Positions 1 to 8,997 of a stretch of DNA of 64,000 nt are shown here, in pieces. Position numbers and translations under genes: made by a program. The DNA lies in NCBI GenBank assembly GCA_963710975.1, contig CAVQCG010000003.1, forward strand, positions 672,688 through 736,687, read 5' to 3'. How positions within the stretch are numbered: the first letter of the stretch is position 1; each line of letters starts with the position of its first letter. The notes under the pieces were generated by a model. It did no database searches and had not been told where the DNA came from. It saw nothing but the letters and a program-made list of their open reading frames with translations. Source of the stretch: JBBQXH01 sp963710975. Its GTDB lineage: Bacteria; Actinomycetota; Thermoleophilia; Gaiellales; Gaiellaceae.

Positions 1-2
1 GG

Positions 3-347
3 TTCCTCTTCGAGCTGCTCGAGGACTACTACCCGGGGCCCAACACCGGCTTTGTCGTCTGTGACGCCGAACTCCGTATCCTCGCGGTCGGACGCGGAAT
101 CCTCGAGCTCAGCGGCTACCGCGAGCAGGATCTGCTGGGCGAGGAGCTCGCGGGTGCGTTCGGCATGCGGGCTGTGAACGGTGACGACCCGGCTGCACTC
201 GCCGTGGAGTGGGGCGTCCGTCGACTCGGTCAGCCTCTGACGATCTCGATGCGCTCGGGCACGGAGCGCCTCGTGACGGCGGACTTCTTCCCGGCGTACG
301 ACGAGGACGGTGGCCTGCTCGTCGCCCTCTCTCCCCGGGAGCCTTAG
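3..347 (+). CDS. PAS-like sensor protein, C-terminal end (5' partial)
   Basis: The reading frame enters from before the window and stops at the TAG at 345-347, so only the last 114 residues are seen. They read like a PAS fold: a run of the type 'FVVCDAELRILAVGRGILE' followed by 'LSGYREQDLLG' resembles the PAS core, where a sentence-like 'sensor' strand leads into the helix that follows. The end is a short beta-rich stretch with 'FPAYDEDGGLLVAL'. No kinase, cyclase or output domain is visible in the part present. Such domains sense small ligands or redox state in the cytoplasm; the ligand cannot be told. The frame is clean. The stop codon is immediately followed by a GC-rich repeat. Confidence 0.7.
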   Translation, partial: FLFELLEDYYPGPNTGFVVCDAELRILAVGRGILELSGYREQDLLGEELAGAFGMRAVNGDDPAALAVEWGVRRLGQPLTISMRSGTERLVTADFFPAYDEDGGLLVALSPREP

Positions 348-501
348 GCAAGCCGGCGGAGCCGGCGCGCAGCGGCCGCGGCCGGAGGCCGTCAGGGCGC
401 GTAGTTCAGGGCCGAAGGCCCGTATCCGGCAAGCCGGCGGAGCCGGCGCGCAGCGGCCGCGGCCGGAGGCCGTCAGGGCGCGTAGTTCAGGGCCGAAGGC
501 C
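347..501. repeat. 81-bp tandem repeat made of small GC hairpins
   Basis: Two copies of the same 74-bp unit, 347-420 and 428-501, are separated by a 7-bp spacer (421-427). Each unit is a string of short perfect hairpins with three-base loops: GCCGGC-GGA-GCCGGC, GGCC-GGA-GGCC and GGGCC-GAA-GGCCC-like. The first unit begins on the last base of the upstream stop codon. The array lies between a plus-strand gene and a minus-strand gene remnant. Related mosaics occur at 49500-49640 and 55258-55440, also between convergent genes. Confidence 0.85.
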
Positions 502-683
502 TGACTGCCCGGTCGTGGTCAGGTGGGGGGAAGAGCGCGCACAGGTCTGCGAACTCAGAGGCCCTTCGGGAAGACGTTGACGAGTCCGTCGACGCTCGTC
601 GGCGCGGTCGCCACGAAGAAGACGTGCTGGCCCTCGATGAACCCGGCGATCCGGCCGTCGATCTCGTCGAATGCCTCGGCCAT
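473..683 (-). pseudogene. Remnant of a pyridoxamine 5'-phosphate oxidase family protein with internal deletion
   Basis: From ATG at 683 the minus strand encodes 42 residues (to TGA at 555) that match the N-terminus of PPOX-related FMN proteins: 'MAEAFDEIDGRIAGFI', then 'QHVFFVATAP' and 'VNVFPKGL'. Directly after the last Leu, in a different frame, comes 'EFADLCALFP' followed by 'DHDRAV', which resembles the C-terminal part of the same family ('pEFAeLaaLFPehpgaRaiv' style). The roughly 80 residues normally between are missing. The tail then runs into the 81-bp repeat and ends at 473. The family split-barrel flavin site cannot form, so I call it a pseudogene. Seen: both homologous halves and the junction. 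Inferred: one deletion event, or an assembly collapse. Confidence 0.65.
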
Positions 684-702
684 GCGAGTCGAGTCCAAGC
701 CT

Positions 703-3700
703 CTACGTGGTTGTCAGGAGGCGTTCCGCCTCCCGGACGAAGGCGGTCGCTCCGACTCGGCGGTAGAACCCGAGCGCGAGCTCGAGCTGCTCGTCCGCCT
801 CGGTCGCCCGGCCTTCCGCTCGAAGATCGGCCGATGCGCGAAGGCGTGCCAGTGCCTCGTCCGGCTTCGCGCCGATCCCGGCAAGGATGGACGCCGCCTC
901 GAGCGGGGCTCCGGTCGCAAGGGCCTTTGCGGCAAGGAGCCAGGGAGTCTGCTTCCGCACGTCCGCTGTCGCGTCCAGGAGATCGGTGCCTCGACCGAGG
1001 TCGGCGAGCACCGTACCGAGATCCAGGATCCACAGGTAGGCGACTGGTGTCTTCTCCGACGCCCGGACGAGTGCGAGCAGCTCGTTCGCCGCATCAGTAG
1101 CCTCGCTGGCCCTCCCGGCCGCGAGAACCGCCCGCGCCTGAAACGCGAGCGGAGGATAGAGCGCCTGCGGGTCCTTGGCTTGACGGCCGAACTCGAGGGC
1201 GCGGACAGCGTCGTCGATCGCCCCGTCGCCGTCTCCCCGCGCGAGGCGAATCCGGCCGCGGACGACACGACAGTACGCCTCCATGTAGTGGCGGTCGCCG
1301 AGATCCGACTCGCGGATGAAGTCGTCCGCAAGCGAGGCCGCGTCGTCCCAGCGCCCGGTCCAGTACAGCTCGCCGCACCGTTCGGCGCGCAACCAGCGGA
1401 GGCTGCGCGCATCGCCGAACCGCTCTGACGCAGCCTTCGCCAGCTCTCGCAGCTCGATCGCCTGCGACAGGTCGCCGAGGTCCATCACGGTGTCGGCCAG
1501 GTTGACGTACCCGGTGATCGACTCGGGTGAGTTGAGTGCGACGGCGGATTCGATCCCCGCTTCGAAGTCGGCGAGGCCGTCCAGATCTCCGAGCTCGATC
1601 CTCGCGTCCCCGATCGACATGCGCGTGATCGCCTTCAGCTCGTCGAGCCCGAGCGCCTCGGCCATCTCCGCTGCCTCGGACGCGACTGACACCGCCTCGG
1701 CGCTCTTCGCGGCGACGACGAGCCCCCGCGCGAGCGAGCTGAGAACCAACGCCTTCGAGGGTGACGCAGGGGCCCCCTGCAGCAGCTGACGCGCGCGTGC
1801 GTAGTGCTCGCTCGACGCGGCGCCGTCGCCGGCCCGGAACGCGAGCCGGCCGAGCATGATCTCCGCTTCGGCGGCGGTCGCAAGGTCGCCGGAGACGAGG
1901 AGCGCATCGCGGGCCTCGGTCAGGGGCTTGACGCCGGCCTCTTCCGCGTAGAAGACGGCCTTGCCGTAGCGGAACAGCATCGCCGGCCACTCGGGGTCGT
2001 CCTCCGGCCAGAGTTCGAGCGCGGCCGTGTAGAAGCGGGCCGCGGCCTGGTAGCCCTTGAGCGCCGTCGCACGGTCTCCCGCCTCCGACAGCGCGAGCCG
2101 GGCCCGCTCGTCGAGGCCGGCGTTCGGGGCTCCCGAGGCACGGGCGTACTCGAGTGCCTGCTGGTAGTGGTACGCGCACGTCTCTGCGTGATCCTCGGGG
2201 CGGCCCAGCGACTCGATCCACTCCGCGGCCTGTCGGTGCTTCTCGGCGCGCCCTGCCCGTGGGATGCGTCCATAGGCCACGTCACGGACGAGGAGGTGGC
2301 GGAAGGTGTATTCGGTCTCCCCCTCGACGGTCGAACGGCGCTGGCGCAGGATGAACTGCTTGCGCTCGAGCGCGCGTAGCCGCTCGTCGATCGTCCAGCG
2401 CGGATCGTTGCCCAGGTGCGTCGCCGCGCCGAGCCAGAACACGCGGCCGACCACCGATGCGTCCTGCAGGACGGCCTTCTCCTCCGGCTCGAGCGTGTCG
2501 AGCCGCGCCTCGATGATCCCGCCGACGGACGCGGGAACCGCCAACTCGTCATCCTTGGCTGCGGCTCGTCTCTCTGCCAGCATCCCGACGAACTCCTCGG
2601 CGTAGAGCGGATTTCCGCCGGCCCGCGCAACGAGCGTCGTCTTCAACTCCGCCGGCAGGACGGCTTGCTCGAGCAGTTCCTCGAGAAGGAGCGTCGTCTC
2701 CTGGTCGGAGAGGGGGGACAGCGAAGCTGTGACCGCATTGGGCTTCCCTCCGCCCCAGTCGGAGCGTCGCACGAGCAGCTCCGGTCGGGCAGTGCAGATC
2801 ACGAGCAGCGGCACCCCGCTCGACCAGTCGACGAGGTAGTCCACGAACTCGAGGAGGCCCTCGTCTGCCCAGTGGAGGTCCTCGAAGACGAGGACTGCGG
2901 GGTTCTCCTCCGCAAGCGCCTCGAAGAATCGGCGCCACGCGGCGAAGTCCTCGGCGAGATCCGCCCGCCCGCCGCCCGCACGCGGCAGGCCGACGAGCGG
3001 TCCGAGGTGCGCCTCAACCCACCGGGCCTCGTCCTCGTTCGCGACCAGATCGTGGACCTCGCGACGGAGCTTGTCGCCGACCTCGTCGGTCGCATCCGTC
3101 TCGAGGATCCCCGCCTGAGCCTTGACCATCTCGGCGAGGGGCCAGAACGTCACACCCTCCCCGTACGGAAGGCACATGCCGCGTCGCCAGTAGACGAGGT
3201 CGGGGTCGTCCTCGACCACGGAGGACAGCTCGAGGACGAGGCGCGACTTGCCGATTCCGGGCGGCCCGACGAGGGTGACGAGCTGGGCCGAGTGCTCTCG
3301 CCTGGAGCGGGCGAACGCGTCGCAGAGGAGTTGCACCTCGTCGATCCGGCCGACGAGCGGTGCACGCCCTCGATCGCGCAGGTCGGCACCGACGCGAGAT
3401 CGTGCGCCGACTGCCTCCCAGCAGAGGATCGGTTCGGTCTTTCCCTTCGCCCGCACCGGCTCGAACGCCTCGTACTCGATCGAGCGCGCGGTCGCGAGGT
3501 AGGTCGCCTCGCCGACGAGGATGCCGTTGATGGGAGCCGCCGATTCGAGGCGCGAGGCGACGTTCACGAAGTCGGCCACGATCCGCTCGCCTTCGCCCGG
3601 AGCCACATCCGGCCGGAAGAGCGCCTCGCCGGTGCTGACGCCGACACGTACGGCAAGCTGGACTCCCTTGGCGCTCTCCGCGAGCTCCGTCATCGCGTCA

Positions 3701-4050
3701 CGGATCTCGAGCGCCGCACGGACCGCGCGCTCGGGATCGTCCTCATGAGCGACCGGCGCACCGAAGATCGCCATCACGGCGTCGCCTATGAACTTCTCGA
3801 CAGTCCCACCGAGACGTTCCACGTGGCGGCGCAGGCGGGCATGGAACGGCTCGAGGAGCTCCCCCACATCCTCCGGGTCGAGCTCGTCGGCGAGGCTCGT
3901 GAACCCGACCAGATCGGCGAAGAGAACCGTGAGTGTCCGCCGTTCCTCGTTCGTCTCGACGGTGGCCGGTTCCGGAAGGGCATCGCCGCAGGCGCCACAG
4001 AAGCGGAATCCTTCGGGATTCTCCTGGCCGCAGCTCGTACAGACGGGCAC
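703..4050 (-). CDS. Adenylate/guanylate cyclase with AAA ATPase and TPR-like repeats
   Basis: A 1,115-residue cytoplasmic multidomain protein. Residues 4-21 form a zinc ribbon (CTSC and CGAC). Residues about 38-205 are a class III nucleotide cyclase: metal-binding Asp in 'LFADLVGFTS', 'KFIGDAVMAIFG', and 'DFVNVASRLES'. Residues about 232-600 are an AAA/STAND ATPase module with Walker A 'GPPGIGKS' (262-269) and Walker B 'VLVFEDLHWAD'. The remaining 500 residues are Ala/Leu-rich helical repeats of TPR type. In this family the cyclase is thought to be gated by the ATPase/TPR scaffold; the signal is unknown. Start is GTG 4050, with a -10 box TACGCT six bases upstream (4057-4062), so the transcript is probably leaderless. 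It diverges from a second cyclase gene. The frame is intact over its whole length. Confidence 0.9.
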   Translation of the reverse strand: MPVCTSCGQENPEGFRFCGACGDALPEPATVETNEERRTLTVLFADLVGFTSLADELDPEDVGELLEPFHARLRRHVERLGGTVEKFIGDAVMAIFGAPVAHEDDPERAVRAALEIRDAMTELAESAKGVQLAVRVGVSTGEALFRPDVAPGEGERIVADFVNVASRLESAAPINGILVGEATYLATARSIEYEAFEPVRAKGKTEPILCWEAVGARSRVGADLRDRGRAPLVGRIDEVQLLCDAFARSRREHSAQLVTLVGPPGIGKSRLVLELSSVVEDDPDLVYWRRGMCLPYGEGVTFWPLAEMVKAQAGILETDATDEVGDKLRREVHDLVANEDEARWVEAHLGPLVGLPRAGGGRADLAEDFAAWRRFFEALAEENPAVLVFEDLHWADEGLLEFVDYLVDWSSGVPLLVICTARPELLVRRSDWGGGKPNAVTASLSPLSDQETTLLLEELLEQAVLPAELKTTLVARAGGNPLYAEEFVGMLAERRAAAKDDELAVPASVGGIIEARLDTLEPEEKAVLQDASVVGRVFWLGAATHLGNDPRWTIDERLRALERKQFILRQRRSTVEGETEYTFRHLLVRDVAYGRIPRAGRAEKHRQAAEWIESLGRPEDHAETCAYHYQQALEYARASGAPNAGLDERARLALSEAGDRATALKGYQAAARFYTAALELWPEDDPEWPAMLFRYGKAVFYAEEAGVKPLTEARDALLVSGDLATAAEAEIMLGRLAFRAGDGAASSEHYARARQLLQGAPASPSKALVLSSLARGLVVAAKSAEAVSVASEAAEMAEALGLDELKAITRMSIGDARIELGDLDGLADFEAGIESAVALNSPESITGYVNLADTVMDLGDLSQAIELRELAKAASERFGDARSLRWLRAERCGELYWTGRWDDAASLADDFIRESDLGDRHYMEAYCRVVRGRIRLARGDGDGAIDDAVRALEFGRQAKDPQALYPPLAFQARAVLAAGRASEATDAANELLALVRASEKTPVAYLWILDLGTVLADLGRGTDLLDATADVRKQTPWLLAAKALATGAPLEAASILAGIGAKPDEALARLRASADLRAEGRATEADEQLELALGFYRRVGATAFVREAERLLTTT

Positions 4051-4056
4051 CGGCAG

Positions 4057-4062
4057 AGCGTA
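4057..4062 (-). promoter_or_regulatory. -10 box of the minus-strand cyclase (leaderless)
   Basis: TACGCT on the minus strand ends six bases before GTG 4050, so the expected transcription start falls on the start codon. No convincing -35 box was seen. Confidence 0.45.
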
Positions 4063-4077
4063 CCGCGATGGGCGCTG

Positions 4078-4083
4078 TACGCT
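4078..4083 (+). promoter_or_regulatory. -10 box of the plus-strand cyclase (leaderless)
   Basis: TACGCT at 4078-4083 lies eight bases before GTG 4092. It favours 4092 over the in-frame ATG 4068 as the start of the plus-strand cyclase. Confidence 0.4.
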
Positions 4084-4091
4084 TCTCGCGC

Positions 4092-5841
4092 GTGGCCGCG
4101 AAAGAGCTCGAGTATTGCTGGGAATGGCACCTTCGGGCGAGCCCGGAGGCAGTCTGGCCGCTCGTTGCCGACACCAACCGCTTCAACTTCGAGACCGGCG
4201 CGCCGGCCGTCTCGCGCCTGCCGTCCAACGGTTCTGCATCGCCGGCGGGCCGTCGCCGCCTGCGGCTCGAGCTCGGCCGCGGCATCGAGTTCGAGGAGGA
4301 GCCGTTCGAATGGGTGCGCCCGGAGCGGTTCGGCGTGGTTCGGCGATACAGGAGCGGTCCGCTCGCGCAGCTTCGCGCGCTGCTCGAGCTCCGACCGGAC
4401 GGCGGCGGGAGCCTTCTCGGCTACCGGGTATGGGCACGTCCCAGGGGCGCTGCAGGCAGGGTGGTCGTTCCGCTCACCATCGGGCGGATTGCGCGCCGCC
4501 GCATGGACGAAGCGTTCCGCCGCTACGACACGCTCCTCGCCGGCGGCACGGTGCAGCCTGCAACCCGTGCGCGGGCGCATCTCGCCGCGGGCGGACGAGA
4601 ACGGCTCTCGGCGTCACAGGACGAGCTCGAGCGGCAGGGCGCATCGTCGGAGCTCGTCGGGCGCCTCGTGGACGAGGTTTCCTCTGCCGACGACATCGAC
4701 CGCCGCCCGCCTGCGGCCCTACGCTCTGGCCGACGCCTGGGGAGCAGATCGGCGCGCGGTTCTCGAGCTGTGCCTGCTCGCCACGCGGGCCGGGCTTCTC
4801 GAGTCCCGTTGGGAGGTCATCTGCCCGTTGTGCCGGGGCGCGGCCGACTCGGTCGACGCGCTTTCGGGCGTCGACTCGCTCGTGCATTGCGACAGCTGCC
4901 AGATCGACGTCAGCGCCGACTTCGAGCGATCGATCGAGCTCACGTTTCGCCCGAGCCCGTCGATCCGCGAGGTCGAAGTGCACGACTTCTGCGTCGGGGG
5001 CCCCGGTGTCACGCCGCACATCGTGGCCCAGCAGCTGCTCGCGCCGGGTGAGCACCGAGACGTGTCGCTCGTACTCGAGCCGGGCTCGTACCGCATGCGC
5101 ACGCTCGGCCTCGAGGGTTCGTCGGCGTTCGTCGTGGGTCCCGGAGAGGCTCGATCGGCGGTCGCCTTCGTCAACGACAGCGCCGAGGAGCGCCTGGTCG
5201 TCGCCGAGCGCACCGCCTGGAACGACCAGGCTGCGACAGCGGCCGACGTCACCGCACTCCAGGCGTTCCGAGACCTGTTTGCCACCGAGGCGCTTCGTCC
5301 CGGGGAGAACATGGCGGTCGGAAGCCTCACGATCCTCTTCACCGACCTTCGCGACTCGACGCGCCTCTACCGTGAGATCGGGGACGCACCGGCGTACGGC
5401 TCGGTCGTCTCGCACTTCGATGTGCTGAGATCAGCCGTCGCCGACGAAGGCGGCGCGATCGTGAAGACGATCGGCGACGCCGTCATGGCCGTGTTTCGGC
5501 GCCCGGTCTCCTCGCTGCGGGCCGTCCTCCGCGCCCAGCGTGAGCTCGCGACACCATCGACGGGTGCCCGCTCGCTGTTCCTCAAGGCCGGGATTCACCT
5601 CGGGCCCTGCATCGCCGTCACGCTGAACGGCCGGCTCGACTATTTCGGCTCGACGATCAACGCCGCGGCGAGGATCGTCGGCCTCTCGGACGGCCAGGAC
5701 ATCGTCGTCTCGGGTGCCGTCAAGGCCGACCCGGAGGTGACGAGGTTCCTCGGTGGGTACGACGTCGCGCACCTCGACACGACGCTGAAGGGATTCGACG
5801 ACGAGCGCTTCGAGCTCTGGCGAGTGAGCGCCCGTGGCTAG
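4092..5841 (+). CDS. START-like / DUF5939 / class III cyclase fusion (one frameshift)
   Basis: A roughly 580-residue protein in three parts. The N-terminal 150 residues look like an SRPBCC/START lipid-binding fold ('SPEAVWPLVADTNRFN', 'RPERFGVVRRY'). The middle contains a zinc ribbon (CPLC and CDSC) and the beta-rich region typical of DUF5939 cyclases. The C-terminal 180 residues are a class III cyclase with 'LTILFTDLRDSTRLY', 'KTIGDAVMAVF' and 'DYFGSTINAAARI', so the metal-binding Asp residues are present. The frame changes by +1 at about 4696-4703, in a CG run; removing one C restores 'DRRRLRPYALADAW'. Start is GTG 4092 (or ATG 4068). It ends overlapping the start of a small membrane protein. 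A hydrophobic ligand controlling cNMP synthesis is inference. Confidence 0.8.
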
Positions 5842-6010
5842 ACCTCGTCAGGCGCCGAAACGCCCCGGTCGGTTCAAGCGATGGCTCGACCGCGTCGTGC
5901 TCGGGATGCTGATGAGCATCGCCATCACGATTGCCGAGCGCCGCCTTCGTAAGATGCTGCACGGGGTCGAGGACGAGAAGAAGCCGGAGCGGATCGTCGA
6001 GATCAAGTAG
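5834..6010 (+). CDS. Small basic single-pass membrane protein, unknown function
   Basis: A 58-residue protein starting at GTG 5834, eight bases inside the end of the cyclase gene, hence translationally coupled. It has a basic N-terminus (RPRQAPKRPGRFKRW), one hydrophobic stretch ('VVLGMLMSIAITIA') that could be a membrane anchor or amphipathic helix, and a charged tail ending 'PERIVEIK'. I do not recognise a family. The coupling suggests a helper or anchor for the cyclase; that is inference. It lies only seven bases from the convergent kinase gene. Confidence 0.55.
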   Translation: MARPRQAPKRPGRFKRWLDRVVLGMLMSIAITIAERRLRKMLHGVEDEKKPERIVEIK

Positions 6011-6016
6011 GGCGAT

Positions 6017-7636
6017 CTACCGGTTGCCCCGGAGAATGTCCACGATCAGTCCGATGCCGAGGATCGCCCCGGCCACGCCGAGCGCGATCGGGAGCCAGCT
6101 CCCGATGACCTGGGAGTCGGCGGTCACGCCCATCGCGATGATGAGCGTGCCGGCGACGATCCCGACGGAAACGCGCCGCGCAGCGTTCCGGATCGTCACC
6201 TCGAGTCGCTCTGTCCCGGTGAACTGCACCTGGAAGCGCTGACCCGGTCGCGTGCCCGCCATGCGTTCGATCGCCTCGGCGAGTCGGGTCAGGCGCACCT
6301 TCGCCTTCTGAGCCTCGTAGACGAGGCGTCGCGGATCCGCACGATCACGGAACCGGCCTGCGAGGCTACGGAACAGGTAGTTGCTCGCGATGGCGAACGG
6401 GTCGAGGGTCGGATCGAGCTCCGCGGCCGTCAGCTGCATCTGCGCGAGCGCCTTCCCGGTCAGCGCCAGCGAGGCGGGGAGCCGCATGTCGTTGCGCGCC
6501 GCTGTCTCGGTGATGCCCTGCAGGACCGGTCCGAGCTGGATCTCCTTTAGAGAGGAATGGCGGAACATCCCCATCAGCTCGCCGAGCTCCGTCTCGATCT
6601 TGCCGACGTCGAGGTCCGCACGCTGGTCGTCGCCCGAGAGCATGAGCAGCACGTCGGTCAGGAACGGAACGTCCTCACGCCAGAACGCGAGCAGGAGGAG
6701 CAGGAGGTATTCGCGGGTGACCGGATCGACTTCCCCGACCATCCCGAAGTCGAGGAAGTAGATCTTCTCGTTCCACCACTTCATGTTCCCCGGGTGCGGG
6801 TCGGCGTGGAAGAAGCCGACGCCCAGGATCTGCTCGTAGTAGGACTCGAGAAGCTGCCGGGCCGCTTCCTTGCGGAGTGGCCCTTCGGGCGCTTCGCGGA
6901 CCGGGGTTCCCTCGATCTCCTGCATGACGAGCAGGCGGGCGCTCGAGAGCTCGTGGTACACGGCCGGGACCCCGAGCCTCGAGTACCGCTCGAGCACCAC
7001 GCGCATCCGGTCGATGTTCTCCGCTTCCATCCGGAAGTCGAGCTCGCGCTTGAGCGACGTCGACAGGTGCTCGACGACCGCGGGAATGTCGACGAGCCGG
7101 CGGAACGCCGGCCTGTCGGCGGTTCTCTCTGCGAACAGCTCCAGGAGCCCGAGGTCCCGGTAGATGTCCGTCGCGGCGTTGGGGCGCTGCACCTTCACGA
7201 CCACACGGTCGCCGCCCTCGAGCGTTGCCCGGTGAACCTGGCCGATCGTGCCGGCCGCGAGCGGGGTCGCGTCGATCTGCTCGAAGACGTCCTCCCAGGG
7301 GACACGGAGCTCGTCCTCCATCACGGCAACGACCTCTGCTTCCGTCAACGGAGTGACCTTCTCCTGGAGCGTCGAGAGCTCCTCGATGACCTCGGGCGGG
7401 AGGAGGTCCGGGCGCGTGGAGAGGATCTGGCCCAACTTGGCGAACGTGGGCCCGAGCTCTTCGAGCGCGTCCCGCAGGCGGCGCGCGCGGGCGAGGTCGG
7501 TCAGCTCGTCGCGTGACCCGCGGTTGAGAGCGTCCTTGAGGCCGTACTTCGCGAGCACCCGCCCGATCTCCGTGGCTCTGCCGAGGAGCTGCCCCTCGAC
7601 ATCGGACGGGTCGACTGGCGCCGCGCGGCCGCTCAT
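6017..7636 (-). CDS. AarF/UbiB (ABC1) family atypical kinase
   Basis: 539 residues, the usual length for UbiB/AarF. The family KxGQ motif is seen in 'TFAKLGQILSTRPDLLP', the Ala-rich nucleotide loop in 'AAGTIGQVHRATL', the ATP lysine in 'VVVKVQRP', and the metal site in 'HADPHPGN' and 'FLDFGMVG'. Two C-terminal hydrophobic helices ('VGIVAGTLIIAMGV', 'LPIALGVAGAILGIGLIVDI') anchor it in the membrane. Members support ubiquinone or menaquinone biosynthesis or lipid homeostasis as ATPases; the substrate here is unknown. ATG 7636 overlaps the stop of the upstream universal stress gene by four bases, so the two form an operon. The frame is clean. Confidence 0.9.
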   Translation of the reverse strand: MSGRAAPVDPSDVEGQLLGRATEIGRVLAKYGLKDALNRGSRDELTDLARARRLRDALEELGPTFAKLGQILSTRPDLLPPEVIEELSTLQEKVTPLTEAEVVAVMEDELRVPWEDVFEQIDATPLAAGTIGQVHRATLEGGDRVVVKVQRPNAATDIYRDLGLLELFAERTADRPAFRRLVDIPAVVEHLSTSLKRELDFRMEAENIDRMRVVLERYSRLGVPAVYHELSSARLLVMQEIEGTPVREAPEGPLRKEAARQLLESYYEQILGVGFFHADPHPGNMKWWNEKIYFLDFGMVGEVDPVTREYLLLLLLAFWREDVPFLTDVLLMLSGDDQRADLDVGKIETELGELMGMFRHSSLKEIQLGPVLQGITETAARNDMRLPASLALTGKALAQMQLTAAELDPTLDPFAIASNYLFRSLAGRFRDRADPRRLVYEAQKAKVRLTRLAEAIERMAGTRPGQRFQVQFTGTERLEVTIRNAARRVSVGIVAGTLIIAMGVTADSQVIGSWLPIALGVAGAILGIGLIVDILRGNR

Positions 7637-8130
7637 CGATCCCTCCGGAAGAACCGTCCCAGACCGCCCTTGTCCTCGTCGTCCGCGACCGCCTCGGCGC
7701 TGTTCACGATGACGACCGTACAGCGTGCGTTGTGCGAGACACGGTTCGGTACGTTGCCGAGGAGGAACTCCTTTCGTCCGCTCATCCCGACGTTGCCCAC
7801 GACCAGGATGTCGACTTCCTCCTCGTCCGCCGCGTCGACGATCGCATCGGAGGGGTTCTCGGCGACGACGACCTTGGCGTGACCGCGGGCGCCGGCCATC
7901 TCCTCAGCGAAGGTCTTGAGGTCAGACGCAGCGAACGATGCACGGGTCGACTCCATTGCTCCCGCCTGCGTTCCGACCGGATTCTGCGGGACGAGGACCT
8001 GCAGGATCACGAGCTCCGCCTCGTACCGCTCGGCCATGTCTGCCGCCCAGGCGACCGCGTGGTCGGCGCTCTTCGAGCGGTCTGTCGCGACCATGATTCG
8101 CCGGACGGGTGTGGCGCGCTGGGAGGGCAC
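7633..8130 (-). CDS. Universal stress protein (UspA family)
   Basis: 165 residues. The N-terminal strand 'VRRIMVATDRSKSADHAVAWA' and the C-terminal ATP loop 'VVGNVGMSGRKEFLLGNVPNRV' (G-2x-G-type spacing) are the Usp signatures, so it probably binds ATP. These cytoplasmic proteins act in stress survival; the partner here may be the coupled AarF kinase. Start is GTG 8130; the stop overlaps ATG of the kinase gene. The last 15 residues are charged (DDEDKGGLGRFFRRDR), an extension beyond the fold. Confidence 0.88.
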   Translation of the reverse strand: MPSQRATPVRRIMVATDRSKSADHAVAWAADMAERYEAELVILQVLVPQNPVGTQAGAMESTRASFAASDLKTFAEEMAGARGHAKVVVAENPSDAIVDAADEEEVDILVVGNVGMSGRKEFLLGNVPNRVSHNARCTVVIVNSAEAVADDEDKGGLGRFFRRDR

Positions 8131-8179
8131 GGTCGAATTCTCGTCTACGCGCCGCTCCGATGGAAGGGCAGACGGGCTC

Positions 8180-8704
8180 CTATGGAGCCGGGACGACGCC
8201 CTTGCGGAACGGCGACTCGCGCAGCAACCCGCGATTGCACGGCGACAGCTCTGCGCGGACGATCACCCGGCCGCCTGCCCTCGGCAGGATGAAGACGATC
8301 GACTGGCTCGTCTCGCAGCTGGTCTCGTTGCCGACGGGGACGTCGGAGTAGGCGACGAGCACGGTCGTCCGCTGGCCTGTCGCCAGCGTCACCGGAAGGG
8401 CGGGGCCGTTCAGGCCAAAGAGCCCGCCGTGGCGCACACGGGTTGGCAACGGCATGTCGGACGCATCCCGAAGCTTCAACCGCGGATAGCCCTGGATCGT
8501 GCAGGTGCGTCCGTGATTGCGAAACACGAAGCTCGTGACGATCGTCCCAGCCGCGCCGCTCGAGCCTCCGACTCGACCGACGAGCTGCCCCGAACGACAC
8601 GACGGCGCGGCCGCGCGATCAGCCGATGCGGTGGCGGCGGGAACGAGAACGGCGACGGCGGCGAGGGCCGACGCGGCGAGTGAGACGAGCCGGGTTCGAG
8701 TCAT
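8180..8704 (-). CDS. Secreted DUF4232 domain protein
   Basis: 174 residues from ATG 8704 (an ATG three codons upstream, 8713, is also possible). A Sec signal peptide is clear: 'MTRTRLVSLAASALAAVAVL' then 'PAATASA'. The mature part reads like DUF4232: 'GRVGGSSGAAGTIVTSFVFRN', a conserved Cys pair (C in 'APSCRSG', C in 'RTCTIQGYP'), 'RHGGLFGLNGPALPVTL' and a late Cys pair. DUF4232 proteins are exported, immunoglobulin-like actinobacterial proteins of unknown function. It stands alone, 50 bases before the stress gene. Confidence 0.85.
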   Translation of the reverse strand: MTRTRLVSLAASALAAVAVLVPAATASADRAAAPSCRSGQLVGRVGGSSGAAGTIVTSFVFRNHGRTCTIQGYPRLKLRDASDMPLPTRVRHGGLFGLNGPALPVTLATGQRTTVLVAYSDVPVGNETSCETSQSIVFILPRAGGRVIVRAELSPCNRGLLRESPFRKGVVPAP

Positions 8705-8741
8705 GCCCAGCATCCTACGGGAGCCGGGGCCTGTCCCGGGC

Positions 8742-8910
8742 TTGACAGGCGCGGTACGCACCACCGATACTTCTGGCGCCCGCGGGGGCAGTCTGAATCT
8801 CAGGATTCCCGACAGTCCGCGCGGGCTTCTCTTTGCGCCGCGCCGGGAGCGAATCGGCTGGTAGGCTCGGAAGCGAGCAGGCCGAGGCACTTCCTCCTCC
8901 GTCCTCGGCC
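8742..8910 (+). promoter_or_regulatory. Promoter-like sequence and hairpin in a 330-bp intergenic stretch
   Basis: The 330 bases between 8705 and 9034 hold no gene I can support. On the plus strand TTGACA (8742-8747), an 18-base spacer and GATACT (8766-8771) make a good sigma-70-type promoter. About 100 bases on, GGCCGAGG (8880-8887) pairs with CCTCGGCC (8903-8910). This could be a short RNA of about 130 nt or a long leader of the hydrolase at 9035. No known riboswitch motif was recognised. Confidence 0.35.
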
Positions 8911-8997
8911 ATCGCTCGCGAGATCGAGGTCCTGGTTCCGAGTCGTCCCCTCGCCAGGGCCTCGACTCTTGTGACGTCGATCTGGGCAGAGAGTTAG

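Noticed and set aside
2416..5841. A single 1,141-codon open frame on the plus strand across the first cyclase gene
   Set aside because: Its first half is antisense to the intact minus-strand cyclase (703-4050); only the part after about 4700 is real, as the C-terminal half of the plus-strand cyclase.
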